A stretch of 64,000 nucleotides of DNA from NCBI GenBank assembly GCA_963830725.1, contig CAWHNO010000011.1:124001-188000 (forward strand). Reading direction: 5' to 3'. Under the pieces are notes generated by a model. It saw only the letters and a program-made list of their open reading frames with translations. It was not told the DNA's origin and searched no databases. How positions within the stretch are numbered: the stretch's first letter is position 1; the number at the start of each line of letters is the position of its first letter. Positions 18,899 through 28,521 of the stretch are shown here, piece after piece. The position numbers and the translations under genes are program-made. The DNA is from DASSUW01 sp963830725 (GTDB lineage Bacteria > Actinomycetota > Thermoleophilia > Solirubrobacterales > Solirubrobacteraceae).

Positions 18899-20659
18899 AT
18901 GCGCCTCCGACTCCTCGCCGCCGGCACGGTCGCGGCCTGCCTGCTCTCCGCCTCGCCCGCCGCCGCGGGCGACCCGATCATGCCGCTGGGACAGGTCGCC
19001 GCGGGCATGCAGTGCACCGCCTACTCGGTGGTGCAGGGCACGACGATCTCGTCCTTCAACGTCGAGGTGCTCGACGTCGTCGACGGCGATCCGGCATCCG
19101 ACGGGCCGAAGATCCTGTTCGAGGTCTCCGGTCCCGCGGTCGACGAGACGGGCGTCGGGCCGGGCTTCTCGGGCTCGCCGATCTACTGCCCCGACGGCGC
19201 GGGGGTGAGCCGGAACATCGGCGCCATCTCGCAGTCGATCGGCGCGTACGGCGGCAAGGTCGGGCTCGCGACCCCGATCGAGTCGATCCTCGCCAACCCG
19301 ACCGACCCGCCGGTCGCGCGGCCCGCGGGCGGCCGCGCCGCCTCGCCGCGCGCCGCGGCGGCGATCCGGCGCATGCACCGGGCCGGCACCAGGGACCTGA
19401 TGGCGCCGCTGACCATCAGCGGCGTGTCGACGGAGCTCGGCCGCGCGATCGAGGCCACCGGGCGCAAGTACGGCCGTCAGATCATCGCCGCCCCCGCGGG
19501 GCCGCTCGGGAGCTTCCCGGTGCAGGAGCTGCGCCCGGGATCGGCGATGGCCGTCGGCTACTCCGGCGGCGACCTGCGGCTCGGCGGCATCGGCACGGTC
19601 GCGTACACGGATGCCGGTCGCGTGTGGTCGTTCGGTCACTCGTTCGAGAGCGCCGGCGCGCGCAACCTGCTGCTTCAGGACGCCTACGTCTACCGCGTCA
19701 TCAACGATCCGAACGCGGCGCTCACCGGCGGCTCGTACAAGCTGGCGGCCGCCGGCCACGACGTCGGCACGCTCTCCAATGACGCCTTCTCGGCGGTGGT
19801 CGGCACGGTCGGCGCCCTCCCGCGCGCCACGACCGTGCGGGCGGTCGGGATCGACCACGACACCGGCGCCACGAAGCAGGTCCTCACCAACGTCGCCGAC
19901 GAGGCCGACGTCGACAACCCGACCGGCTTCTCGCCGCTCGGGGCGATCGGCCCGCTGGCGATCGCGCAGGCCGCGGGCGGCACGATGAAGAGCGCCCCGG
20001 GGCGGCTGACCGGGCGGATGTGCCTGCGGATCACGTTCGCCGAGCGGCCCAACCGGCCGGCGCGCTACTGCAACCGCTACGTGTCCTCGGGGATCTTCGA
20101 CCCGTTCGCAGGCGCGCTCGGCAACCCGATCGCGTTCAACGCGGCGATGGACGCCTCGACCGCCTTCAGCCTGATCGAGCTCTTCACGGGGCCCACGCCG
20201 CACGTCTCGAACGTGCACTCCGAGGTCGAGATCCGGCGCGGCGAGCGGGTCGCGTTCCTGCGGCGGGTCCGCGCGCCGCGGCAGGTCCGGTCCGGCCAGA
20301 GGATCACGCTGCGGGTGACGATGCAGCGCCTGCGCGGCGGCACCTTCACGAGGCGCTACCGCGTGAACCTCCCGGGTGGGCTCAAGCCCGGCCGGCGGAC
20401 GCTGAGGCTGAGCGGCGGCGAGCAGGACCTCGAAGAGGAGGATCTGCTGGCCGAGCTGTTCGGCCTCGAGTCCGAGGAGGACGACGGCGAGGCGCAGGGC
20501 CCCGCGCGGCTGAACGACCTGATCGAGAGCATCAGCTCGCTCGGCCGCTGGGACGGCGTCGAGCTGCGGATGGGCGGGACGACGAAGCGCGCCTTCCGCG
20601 ACGAGGACATGCTGGTCGTCGGCCGCGCCGGCACCTCGGTGCGCGTCCGCCGGCGCTAG
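18899..20659 (+). CDS. Secreted SpoIVB-peptidase (S55) domain protein
   Basis: 586 residues from ATG 18899. A signal peptide (LLAAGTVAACLLSASPAAAG) precedes an S55-like region: QVAAGMQCTAYSVVQGTTIS then FNVEVLDVVDG, followed by the serine motif GPGFSGSPIYCPDG (Ser near residue 93). A later block, VWSFGHSFESAG, matches the conserved GH segment of SpoIVB relatives. The C-terminal half is beta-rich, with an acidic stretch (DLEEEDLLAELFGLESEEDD). S55 peptidases in firmicutes act in sporulation signalling; here the target is unknown. It would be exported. Confidence 0.8.
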   Translation: MRLRLLAAGTVAACLLSASPAAAGDPIMPLGQVAAGMQCTAYSVVQGTTISSFNVEVLDVVDGDPASDGPKILFEVSGPAVDETGVGPGFSGSPIYCPDGAGVSRNIGAISQSIGAYGGKVGLATPIESILANPTDPPVARPAGGRAASPRAAAAIRRMHRAGTRDLMAPLTISGVSTELGRAIEATGRKYGRQIIAAPAGPLGSFPVQELRPGSAMAVGYSGGDLRLGGIGTVAYTDAGRVWSFGHSFESAGARNLLLQDAYVYRVINDPNAALTGGSYKLAAAGHDVGTLSNDAFSAVVGTVGALPRATTVRAVGIDHDTGATKQVLTNVADEADVDNPTGFSPLGAIGPLAIAQAAGGTMKSAPGRLTGRMCLRITFAERPNRPARYCNRYVSSGIFDPFAGALGNPIAFNAAMDASTAFSLIELFTGPTPHVSNVHSEVEIRRGERVAFLRRVRAPRQVRSGQRITLRVTMQRLRGGTFTRRYRVNLPGGLKPGRRTLRLSGGEQDLEEEDLLAELFGLESEEDDGEAQGPARLNDLIESISSLGRWDGVELRMGGTTKRAFRDEDMLVVGRAGTSVRVRRR

Positions 20660-20698
20660 ATGGTTGATTCCGCGGCGGGCCGTGGAATCAGCCATCTA
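20657..20698. terminator. Bidirectional terminator spanning two stop codons
   Basis: An inverted repeat TAGATGGTTGATTCC / GGAATCAGCCATCTA (one G-T pair, 11-12 nt loop) lies between convergent genes. The TAG stop of the S55 gene is the left tip, and the TAG stop of the phosphorylase gene is the right tip. There is no T tract on either strand. Confidence 0.7.
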
Positions 20699-21490
20699 GC
20701 CCTCGAAGCGGTAGACCGTGCCGGCCGGCGCCAGCTCGGCGCCGGCGGCGCGCGGAACCGCGGCCGTCAGCACGGACGCGAACGTCGCCGTGCTCGCCGC
20801 CATCATGTCCAGCAGCGTCTGCACGGGCGTCGCCTCCTCGGTCACGCCGTTGGCATAGTCGGTCGCGTAGCCGAGCAGCGCGTACGGGAGCTCCGCCTCG
20901 CCGCACAGCACCGCCTCCGGGCCGCCGGTCTGCGACACGTGCGTGACGCCGCACGCCGCGAGGCCGCGGATCTCGGCGCGGGTGTTGAAGCGCGGCCCGT
21001 CGACATGGCCGTAGCAGCCGCCGTCCCGGATCGCCACACCGGCCTCGCCGCCCGCGTCGAGCAGCACTCGCCGCAGAGGCTCCGAGAAGGGCCGCTCGAA
21101 GATCCAGTGCCCGCGGCGCCGGTCGCCAGGCTCGGAGTAGAAGGTGCACAGCGAGCCGTCGCCGAGCCGGTTGGCGAGGAAGTGCAGGTCGTCGAAGCAC
21201 GCGAGCGAGCCCAGCTCGATCGTCGGCTCGACCGCTCCGCACACGGTGAGGCCGATCACGGCATCGGCGCCCGCGTTGGCCAGCGCGGCGATGTTGGCGC
21301 GGTGGTCGACGAGGTTCGAGAGGCGGCGATGCCCCTCGCCGTGGCGCGAGACGTGCAGCACCTCGGTGCCGGCGAAGGCGCCGCGCGAGACCAGCGCGTC
21401 GCCCCAGTCGGTCGTCACCAGCTCCGGGCCCTCGGATTCGAACCCGGGCAGCGCGTACGTGCCGGATCCGGTGATGATCGCGATCGGCAT
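20696..21490 (-). CDS. MTA/MTI-type purine nucleoside phosphorylase
   Basis: 264 residues from ATG 21490. PNP/MTAP class II features are IAIITGSGTYALPGF at the start, VLHVSRHGEGHRRLSN, a long VIGLTVCGAVEP strand, and THVSQTGGPEAVLCGEAELP containing the substrate-binding part. Family members phosphorolyse methylthioadenosine or methylthioinosine in methionine/polyamine salvage. The RHG/H-rich loop fits that group, but MTA cannot be separated from MTI or other purine nucleosides by eye. Confidence 0.85.
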   Translation of the reverse strand: MPIAIITGSGTYALPGFESEGPELVTTDWGDALVSRGAFAGTEVLHVSRHGEGHRRLSNLVDHRANIAALANAGADAVIGLTVCGAVEPTIELGSLACFDDLHFLANRLGDGSLCTFYSEPGDRRRGHWIFERPFSEPLRRVLLDAGGEAGVAIRDGGCYGHVDGPRFNTRAEIRGLAACGVTHVSQTGGPEAVLCGEAELPYALLGYATDYANGVTEEATPVQTLLDMMAASTATFASVLTAAVPRAAGAELAPAGTVYRFEG

Positions 21491-21522
21491 CGCGCGGGAG
21501 TATCCCCATAAGCTGACCGGCC

Positions 21523-22719
21523 ATGGAGCCCGCACCGGTCCGGCCCGACGAGGTCCGCGAGTTCGCCTCCTCCGTGTGGACGGCGTTCCACGGCGACATG
21601 ACGGCCGCCGAACTCGACCGCTGGGAGCGCGTGCTCGAGCCCGAGCGGACGCTGGCGCTGCGCGACCGCGGCCGGATCGTCGCCGGGACCGGCATCTTCT
21701 CGCGCCGCCTCGCCGTGCCCGGCGGGGTCGTGCCGGCGGCGGCGGTCACGCTCGTCGGCGTTCGGCCCACGCATCGCCGGCGCGGCCTGATGAGCGCGCT
21801 GATGCGGCGCCAGCTCGCGGACGTGCACGAGGCCGGCCGTGAGGCGCTGGCGATCCTGTGGGCGTCCGAGGCGGTGATCTACGGGCGCTTCGGCTACGGG
21901 CTGGCGACGATCGCCACCACGCTCGACGTCGCCCGCCGCAACGTGCGCCTGCGCCGGACGTCCGACGCCCGGGTCGACCTGCTCACCCCGGCCGACGCGC
22001 TGCCCGCGATGCGCGAGGTGCACGCGGCCCTGTGGCCCACGATCCCCGGGATGCTCGACCGCGACGGGCCCTGGTGGGAGGACCGCATCGAGGACCCCGA
22101 GGAGGACCGCGAAGGCGCCGGGCCGTTGCGCGCGGCCGTGACCGAGGACGCCTACGCGCTGTACGCGGTCAAGCGGAAGTGGGACGCGGACGGCCCGGCC
22201 GGCGAGGTCGTCGTGACGGAAGCGCTCGCCACGAGCGCGGAGGGCGAGAACGCGATCTGGAGCTTCCTGCTCGGGCTCGACCTCACGCGCCGGGTGACCT
22301 GGGATCTCGGACCATCCGACCACCCGCTGCTGCACATGGTCACCAACGCCGAGGACGTCCGCATGACCGAGGGCTATGCGCTGTGGGTTCGACTCGTGGA
22401 CGTCGGCCGGGCGTTGGCCGAGCGCTCGTACGCCGAGCCGTGCGAGGTGGTGCTCGAGGTCGCCGACGAGGTGTGCCCGTGGAACGCAGGCCGCTGGGCG
22501 CTGCGCTGGGACGGCACGACGGCCACCTGCGCGAGGACCGCCGTGGCGGCCGGGCTCGAGCTCGGCGCGGCCGAGCTGGGCGCCGCCTACCTCGGTGGCA
22601 CGCGGCTCGGCGTGCTGGCCCGCGCCGGGCGCGTGCGCGAGCTGCGCAGCGGCGCTCTCGCCGCCGCGAGCCGCGCGTTCGCGGGCGACCGGGCGCCGTG
22701 GTGCCCCGAGATCTTCTAG
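21523..22719 (+). CDS. Eis-like GNAT N-acetyltransferase
   Basis: 398 residues from ATG 21523. The N-terminal GNAT fold has acetyl-CoA binding VTLVGVRPTHRRRGLMSALM (about residues 75-95) and the Eis hallmark ILWASEAVIYGRFGYGLAT. A second GNAT-like region and an SCP2-like C-terminal domain follow (VVLEVADEVCPWNAGRWAL). The chain ends in PEIF, and a C-terminal Phe carboxylate is the general base in Eis enzymes. Mycobacterial Eis acetylates aminoglycosides and protein lysines; the substrate here is unknown. Confidence 0.9.
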   Translation: MEPAPVRPDEVREFASSVWTAFHGDMTAAELDRWERVLEPERTLALRDRGRIVAGTGIFSRRLAVPGGVVPAAAVTLVGVRPTHRRRGLMSALMRRQLADVHEAGREALAILWASEAVIYGRFGYGLATIATTLDVARRNVRLRRTSDARVDLLTPADALPAMREVHAALWPTIPGMLDRDGPWWEDRIEDPEEDREGAGPLRAAVTEDAYALYAVKRKWDADGPAGEVVVTEALATSAEGENAIWSFLLGLDLTRRVTWDLGPSDHPLLHMVTNAEDVRMTEGYALWVRLVDVGRALAERSYAEPCEVVLEVADEVCPWNAGRWALRWDGTTATCARTAVAAGLELGAAELGAAYLGGTRLGVLARAGRVRELRSGALAAASRAFAGDRAPWCPEIF

Positions 22720-22787
22720 TGCGTCTTCGACAGAACCTCTTGAACGACGCGCCTTCGGCGCCGTGCGCCGGTGCGACAATCGGTGTG

Positions 22788-23483
22788 ATGGACGGCCACG
22801 TTCGAGGCTCGGTGCTCGTCGTCGACGACGAGCCGACGATCCGCGAGGTGGTGTCGCGCTACCTCGACCGCGCCGGTTACGAGACGCGCGTGGCGGGTGA
22901 CGGCGCGGCCGCGCTCAAGGCCGTCGAGGAGCGCACGCCCGACCTGATCGTGCTCGACCTGATGCTGCCCGGCATCGACGGCCTCGAGGTCATGCGGCGC
23001 GTGCGCGACGGCGACCGTGCCGCGGCGATCATCCTGCTGACGGCCAAGGGCGAGGAGAACGACCGCATCGTCGGCCTCCGGCTGGGCGCCGACGACTACG
23101 TGGTCAAGCCGTTCTCCCCCGGCGAGCTGGTCGCGCGCGTCGACGCCGTGCTGCGGCGCGTCGACACCGTGGCCGAGGACGAGCCGCCACAGCGCTTCGG
23201 CGAGCTGGTGATCGAGCCGAGCGCGCACCGCGTCACGGTCGCGGGCGAGGAGGTCGCGCTGACGATGCGCGAGTACGAGCTGCTGCGGTTCCTCGCGCGC
23301 CATCCCGGCCGCGCCTTCACGCGCAACCAGCTGATGGACTCGGTCTGGCAGTACGCGTTCTACACCGACACCTCGACCGTCACCGTGCACATCCGGCGGC
23401 TGCGGGCCAAGATCGAGCGCGACGCCTCGGCGCCGCGCTGGATCGAGACCGTGTGGGGCGTCGGTTACCGCTTCGCGCCATGA
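22788..23483 (+). CDS. OmpR/PhoB-family response regulator
   Basis: 231 residues from ATG 22788 (MDGHVRGSVLVVDDE). The receiver domain has acidic pair VDDE, phosphoacceptor DLIVLDLMLPGIDG (Asp near residue 60), LLTAKGEEND and YVVKPFSPGEL. The winged-helix domain is ALTMREYELLRFLARHPGRA to WGVGYRF. The stop overlaps the downstream kinase ATG by 4 nt. It forms a two-component system with that kinase, and no target site was recognised. Confidence 0.95.
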   Translation: MDGHVRGSVLVVDDEPTIREVVSRYLDRAGYETRVAGDGAAALKAVEERTPDLIVLDLMLPGIDGLEVMRRVRDGDRAAAIILLTAKGEENDRIVGLRLGADDYVVKPFSPGELVARVDAVLRRVDTVAEDEPPQRFGELVIEPSAHRVTVAGEEVALTMREYELLRFLARHPGRAFTRNQLMDSVWQYAFYTDTSTVTVHIRRLRAKIERDASAPRWIETVWGVGYRFAP

Positions 23484-24641
23484 GGTCGGGGCTCGTCTTC
23501 GCCACCGCCGTGGCCGCGCTGGTGGCGGTGGCCGCGCTGATCGGCTACGGCGGCCATGCCGCGTGGGTCACGTTCGCCATCGTCGCCCCGCTGGGCTGGC
23601 TGACCGTGCTCGCCACCGACCGGCTGATCGTGCGCCGCCGCGGCGGCCTGCGGCGCCGTTTCGCCGCCGTCGCGGCGGTCAGCGCGGCGCTGCTGGCGGC
23701 CGCCGTCGGCCTGTTCGTGGCGCTGATGTTCGTCTCGAGCCACGACGCGTTCATGACCGTCCTGCTCGCCGCCTACGCGGCGGCGCTGGCGTGGTGGACG
23801 GCGGCGCGCGTCGGCCGCGGCGCGATGGACGACCTCGACCGCGTGCGCGCCACGCTGGCGGCCGTCGCCGAGGGCCGCCGCGACGTGCGCACCGGCGTCG
23901 ACGGGCACGGACGAGATCGCGCGCGTCGCCGCCGACGTCGACGCCATGGTCGCGCGGCTGGACCACGAGGAGCGCATGCGCCGGACGCTGTTCGCCGCCG
24001 TCTCGCACGATCTGCGCACGCCCGTCACCGCGCTGCGCCTGCTCGCCGGCGCGCTCGACGACGACGTGGTGGTCGACGGCGAGCAGCGGCGCGAGTACGT
24101 CGCCCGCATGGGCACGCACGTGCACGCCCTCGGGACGCTGATCGACGACCTGTTCGAGCTGACCCGGCTCCAGACCGGCGAGCTCGAGTGGACGATGGAG
24201 CAGGTGAGCGTCGCCCTGCTGCTGGAGGAGGCGGTGGACGCGATGCGGCCGGCGGCGGAGGCCGGCGCGGTCTCGGTCAGCGCGCGGCTCGGCTCACCGC
24301 TGGGCGCCGCGAGAGCGAATCCCGAGCAGCTCCAGCGGGTGCTCTTCAACCTGATCCAGAACGCGATCCGCCACACGCCGGCGGACGGCAGCGTGACGGT
24401 CACCGCGGTGGCCGTGAACGGCGCGATCGAGGTCGAGGTCGCGGACACCGGCGACGGCGTTCCGGCCGACCAGCGCGACCGCGTCTTCGAGCCGTTCTTC
24501 CGCGGCGACGAGGCCCGCCACGACGCCGGCGCCGGGCTCGGCCTGGCGATCTCGCGCGCGATCGTCGAGGCCCACGGCGGCCGGATCTGGCTCGAGGACG
24601 CCGCCGTCGGCACCCGCGTCCGCTTCAGCCTCCCGGCGTAG
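23480..24641 (+). CDS. Sensor histidine kinase (HisKA/HATPase), frameshifted
   Basis: It starts at ATG 23480. Two pairs of hydrophobic helices fill about residues 5-105 with only a short external loop, so it may sense the membrane itself. A HAMP-like linker (LDRVRATLAAVAEGRRDVR) follows. The frame breaks near 23905 at a GGG run; one base less gives GTDEIARVAADVDAMVARLD. Then come H-box FAAVSHDLRTPVTALRLLAG, N-box LIQNAIRHTP, G1 DTGDGVPADQRD and GAGLGLAISRAIVEAHGG. About 387 residues in all. Partner of the preceding OmpR regulator. Confidence 0.88.
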
Positions 24642-24655
24642 AGGACCGCGGCCGC

Positions 24656-25909
24656 TAGCGGTCGCGCGGCTCGCGCCGCACGCGGCCGGCCTCGGCGCCG
24701 AGCTCGCTCGCCGGGCCGCGCGGCGCGGCGATGCCGAGCACGCGCATCGCCTTCAGGCCGAGGCCGAGCTTCTCGCGGCCGTCGGTGGACGACACGTCGA
24801 GCCCGGTGAGGTCGCGCACGCGCTCGAGCCGGTAGCGGATCGTGTGCCGGTGCGTGAACAGGCGCGACGCGGTGCCGGCGACGTTGGCGTCGGCGTCGAG
24901 GAACGATCTCGAGCGTCTGCACCAGGTCTGTCGCGTACTGCTCGTCGTAGGTGACCAGCGGCTCGACCGTCTCGGCGTAGAAGCGCTGCAGCTCGGCCGG
25001 GTCCTCGCTCATCGCCGGCAGCAGCAGCCGGTAGGCGCCCGTCTCCTCGAAGGCCAGCACCGTGTCCGACTCACCGGCCTCGGCGACGTTCGCCGCCAGC
25101 AGCGCCTCGTTGCCGGCGCGGTAGAGGTCGACCGGGTCGGCGGCCAGTCGCGAGTGCCCGACCGCGAAGGTGAAGCCGTGCAGGCTCGAGCGCAGCTCGA
25201 GCGCGACCGCCTCGGCCACGCGCCGCACCTCGGCGTCGGACGTCGCGGGCAGCAGGACGACGACATGGCCGGCCCCGTCGCCCAACGGGTCGACGACAGC
25301 GGCCAGCGAGCCGGGCGCGCTCGCGCGGGCGGCTCGCTCGGCGGCCGCGAGCACGCGGCCGCGCCAGTCCTCGTCGGCCGGGGCGTAGTGGTGCGTGCGG
25401 ACGACGATCAGCGCCGAGCCCGGCGTGACGTCGATGCCCAGCTCGGCCGCGTGCGCGACGATGTCGCCGCGGTCGGTCACCTCGCGCCGCAGCACCGCGG
25501 TCAGGAACCCCGCCTGCGCGGCTTCGGTCGCGCGCTCGGGTGCGCGCACGCGCTCGACCTCGGAGGCGATCAGGGTCGTCACCACCCGCAGCAGGGCGGC
25601 CGGCGGCTCGCCGGAGCGGCGCCGTAGCCGCAGCCGGCCGACCACCGTGTCGCCTACGCGCAGGTCGTGCGCGATGACACCCTCGGCGTCCGACATCAGC
25701 ATCCGCTCGTCGGCCGTCGAGCGCGCGGCCACCGCCAGCACGGCGCTCGAGTGGTCGATCAGCACCAGCGAGGCGTCGAGCGCGCGCGCCGCGGCGCGGA
25801 CCACCTCGGGCAGCCCCAGCCCGGACTCGACGGCGTCGCTGATCTCGGCCAGCGCGTCGAGGTCCTGCGGCGGCGGCCTGTCGCGCCTGATCGGGATCGG
25901 CTCGGGCAT
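24656..25909 (-). CDS. PucR/CdaR-family transcriptional regulator, frameshifted
   Basis: About 417 residues from ATG 25909. The N-terminal half is GAF-like (VLIDHSSAVLAVAARS), then a GGDEF-related CdaR region (FTFAVGHSRLAADPVDLYRA), and a C-terminal HTH_30. The latter is reached after a break near 24908, where dropping one base gives FLDADANVAGTASRLFTHRH then TIRYRLERVRDLTGLD, the textbook PucR end. It is convergent with the histidine kinase gene and separated by only 14 bp. PucR-type proteins activate purine or other catabolic genes; no target is evident nearby. Confidence 0.85.
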
Positions 25910-26137
25910 CTAGAGCCGGTCGTAGTACCAGAGCACCACGCCGCCGGCCAGCGCGCCCGCGAGCACGAAGGCGGCGAGGACGTAGACGCTCATGACGAGC
26001 GCGAGCACGCGCTCGCGCATGCGCCAGTACGAACGCCACGCGGGCACGGCGACGAAGGCGATCCAGCCTGCCAGCGAAATGGCGATCGCCACGCCGATCA
26101 CGATCAGCGAGACCCGGTCGTCGAGGACGTCGTTCAT
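25910..26137 (-). CDS. Small two-helix membrane protein
   Basis: 75 residues from ATG 26137. Two hydrophobic helices (SLIVIGVAIAISLAGWIAFV and VMSVYVLAAFVLAGALAGGV) are joined by a basic loop (WRSYWRMRERV). The ATG overlaps the stop of the DedA-PAP2 gene (ATGA), so the two are translationally coupled. The stop adjoins the PucR start. Function unknown; it could be an accessory subunit of the phosphatase. Confidence 0.6.
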   Translation of the reverse strand: MNDVLDDRVSLIVIGVAIAISLAGWIAFVAVPAWRSYWRMRERVLALVMSVYVLAAFVLAGALAGGVVLWYYDRL

Positions 26138-27700
26138 CGATCTGGGGCACCATTGTGGCGCACGTGCCCGGCGACAAGGGCGAGCGTGCCCACCAGCGCC
26201 CACAGCGCGACGCCCAGGGCGGCGCCCCCGAGCACGTCGGTGAGATAGTGGACTTGCAGGTACACGCGCGTCAGGCCGACGACCACGACGAGCCCGATCG
26301 CGACCGAGACGGCGGCGAAGCGCACCGCCCAGCCCATCCCCGCGCGAACGAGCACGGTGGCGCAGGCGACCAGCGCCACCGAGTAGGCGGTGTGGCCGGA
26401 CGGGTACGCGGCATCGTCGACATCGATGAGCCCGCCTTCGGGGCGATCGCGGCCATAGGCCGCCTTGGCCACGTGGACCAGCAGCGGCGACAGCGCGACT
26501 CCGATGACGAGCGCGGCGGCGTCGATCCAGCGCCGCCGGACCAGCGCCCACACCACGGTGGCGAGCGCCGCCGCCGCCACGACGGGGAAAGAGCCGATCT
26601 GGGTGACGACCTTGGCGACCTCGGTCAGCGGGTCGACCGCGAGCTCGCGCGCGAGGTCGGCGGCCATCTCGTCGATCCGCGGCAGGCCCGGCTGGGAGGC
26701 GATGCCGCCGATGAAGAAGAACGAGTAAGCGCCGACGACGCCGAGCGCGAGCAGGGTGGTGAATTCGAGCCCGAGCCCACCCGGCGTGAGGCGTCCGGCG
26801 CCGAAGCGGGCGGCGAGGTCGGCCCCGGCCGAGGCCGGCTTGCCGACCAGCCGCCACGCCGGGCCGGCGAGGCGGACGAGCCAGCGCCAGCCCGGGCGAT
26901 CGCGCCGCTCGTGCAGGTAGGCGCGCACCTGGCGGCGCTTCTCCGGGTCGCGCCGCAGCTGGACGAGGCCGACCAGCGCTCCGACGACCACCACCACGGT
27001 CGCGAACGCGAACAGGCCGCGCGAGACGTAGGTGGTCAGCTGGTCGAACGAGTGCCAGAAGACGAAGCCGAGCGTCGCGAAGGTCGCGGCCCAGGCGCCG
27101 GCGCCGAGCACGTCGTAGGGCAGGAAGCGGCGCAGCGGCATCCGGCTGGTGCCGGCGATGAAGGGCGCGAGCGCCCGGACGAAGCCGATGAAGCGGCCGA
27201 TCAGGATCGTGATGCCGCCGCGCTTTGCGAAGAAGCGCTCGACCTGCTCGAGCCGGTCCTCGGTGATCTTCAGCCGCTCGCCGTGGCGGAGCAGCCACGC
27301 TCGCCCGAGCTTGCGGCCCGCCGTGTAGGAGGCGAGGTCGCCCGCCACGGCGCAGACCCAGGTCGATCGTGATCAGCACCCACAGCGAGATCTCGCCCTG
27401 GCCGGCGATCACGCCGCCGACGATCACCGTCGTCTCGCCGGGCGCGATCAGCCCGACGAACGCGCCGGTCTCGAGGAAGGCGAGGATCCCGACCACCAGG
27501 TAGGTCCAGGGGCCGAGCGCGCGGCCGACGTCGAGCATCAGCTCCTCGAGGTTGGGCAGCGGGATCACCCCGACGCCGATCAGCGCGGCGCCCGCCACCC
27601 CGATCCAGCCGCCGGCCTGGGTCCAGCGGCCGAGCTTGCGGCGGCGGGCGAGCAGGAACGCCGCGAGCGCCAGCGCGCCGAGCAGCCAGCCCCACTTCAT
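26134..27700 (-). CDS. DedA-PAP2 fusion membrane protein, frameshifted
   Basis: About 521 residues from ATG 27700. The N-terminal DedA/SNARE-associated domain has FLETGAFVGLIAPGETTVIV, then ITILIGRFIGFVRALAPFIA and MPLRRFLPYDVLGAGAWA. After a linker, a PAP2 phosphatase domain shows KAAYGRDRPEGG, YPSGHTAYSVAL and RVYLQVHYLTDVLGG (motifs C1, C2 and C3). A break near 27365 is repaired by dropping one base (WVCAVAGDLASYTAGRKLG). It probably dephosphorylates a lipid pyrophosphate such as undecaprenyl-PP or flips its product; that is inference. It overlaps ispE (ATGA) and the small membrane gene. Confidence 0.88.
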
Positions 27701-28521
27701 GCTCCACGCACCCGGGCGAAGTCGGCGCCGACGGGCTCGGCCGCGATCGCGCCGGGGATGGCGCGCGCCGCCTCGCGCGCGGTCTCCGGCGCGGCGAAGA
27801 GCCCGAACACGGTCGGCCCCGAGCCCGAGACCATCGCGCCGGGGAACAGCGCCTCGTCGATCGCCGGGCACAGCGCGCGGGCAGCGTCCTGGAGGTCGTT
27901 GACCGGGGGCGGCGGCTCGCCGGCGAGCGCCGCCGTGGCGGCGCGCTCGAGCTCCTCAGGAGTGCGGGGCGTCGCGAGCCGGTCGAACGCCGCGTAGACC
28001 TCCGGGGTCGAGAGGGTGTGCGGCAACGGGACGATCACGAGCCCGAACGGCTCGGGGTCGGGCAGTCGGTCGACGTTCTCGCCGGCGCCGTGCATCAGCA
28101 CGCGCCCAGGGTCGAGCTGGCTCGGCACGTCGGCGCCGAGCTCGACCGCCAGCTCGTGCAGCAGACCGGCCGGGGCGCCGCCGGCGGCATGCGCGGCGAG
28201 CCGCAGCGCCGCCGCCGCGTCACCCGAGCCGCCACCCATGCCGGCCGCGACCGGAACGCGCTTGTGGATGTGGAGCCGCTGTGGTGGGCCGTCCCAGCCC
28301 GTCGCCTCTCGGAACAGCGCGAGCGCGCGAGCGGCGAGATTCTCGCCCTCGACGCCCGGGCATACGACCTCGTCGTGGTCGCCGCGGGGGTGCATCGTGA
28401 GCTCGTCAGCCAGCGAGACCGCCTGGACGACGGAGACGAGCGGGTGCAGGCCGTCGGTGCGCGGGGCGCCGACGAGCAGCGAGAGGTTGACCTTGCCGGG
28501 CGCGCGCGCGACGAGCCTCAC
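27697..28521 (-). CDS. ispE: 4-diphosphocytidyl-2-C-methyl-D-erythritol kinase
   Basis: IspE performs the ATP-dependent phosphorylation step of the MEP isoprenoid pathway. 274 residues from GTG 28521. GHMP-kinase motifs are APGKVNLSLLVG (motif 1), IHKRVPVAAGMGGGSGDAAA (motif 2) and MVSGSGPTVFGLFA (motif 3). The GTG overlaps the rsmA stop (GTGA), and the TGA overlaps the DedA-PAP2 start (ATGA). This continues the conserved metG-tatD-rsmA-ispE order. Confidence 0.95.
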   Translation of the reverse strand: MRLVARAPGKVNLSLLVGAPRTDGLHPLVSVVQAVSLADELTMHPRGDHDEVVCPGVEGENLAARALALFREATGWDGPPQRLHIHKRVPVAAGMGGGSGDAAAALRLAAHAAGGAPAGLLHELAVELGADVPSQLDPGRVLMHGAGENVDRLPDPEPFGLVIVPLPHTLSTPEVYAAFDRLATPRTPEELERAATAALAGEPPPPVNDLQDAARALCPAIDEALFPGAMVSGSGPTVFGLFAAPETAREAARAIPGAIAAEPVGADFARVRGA

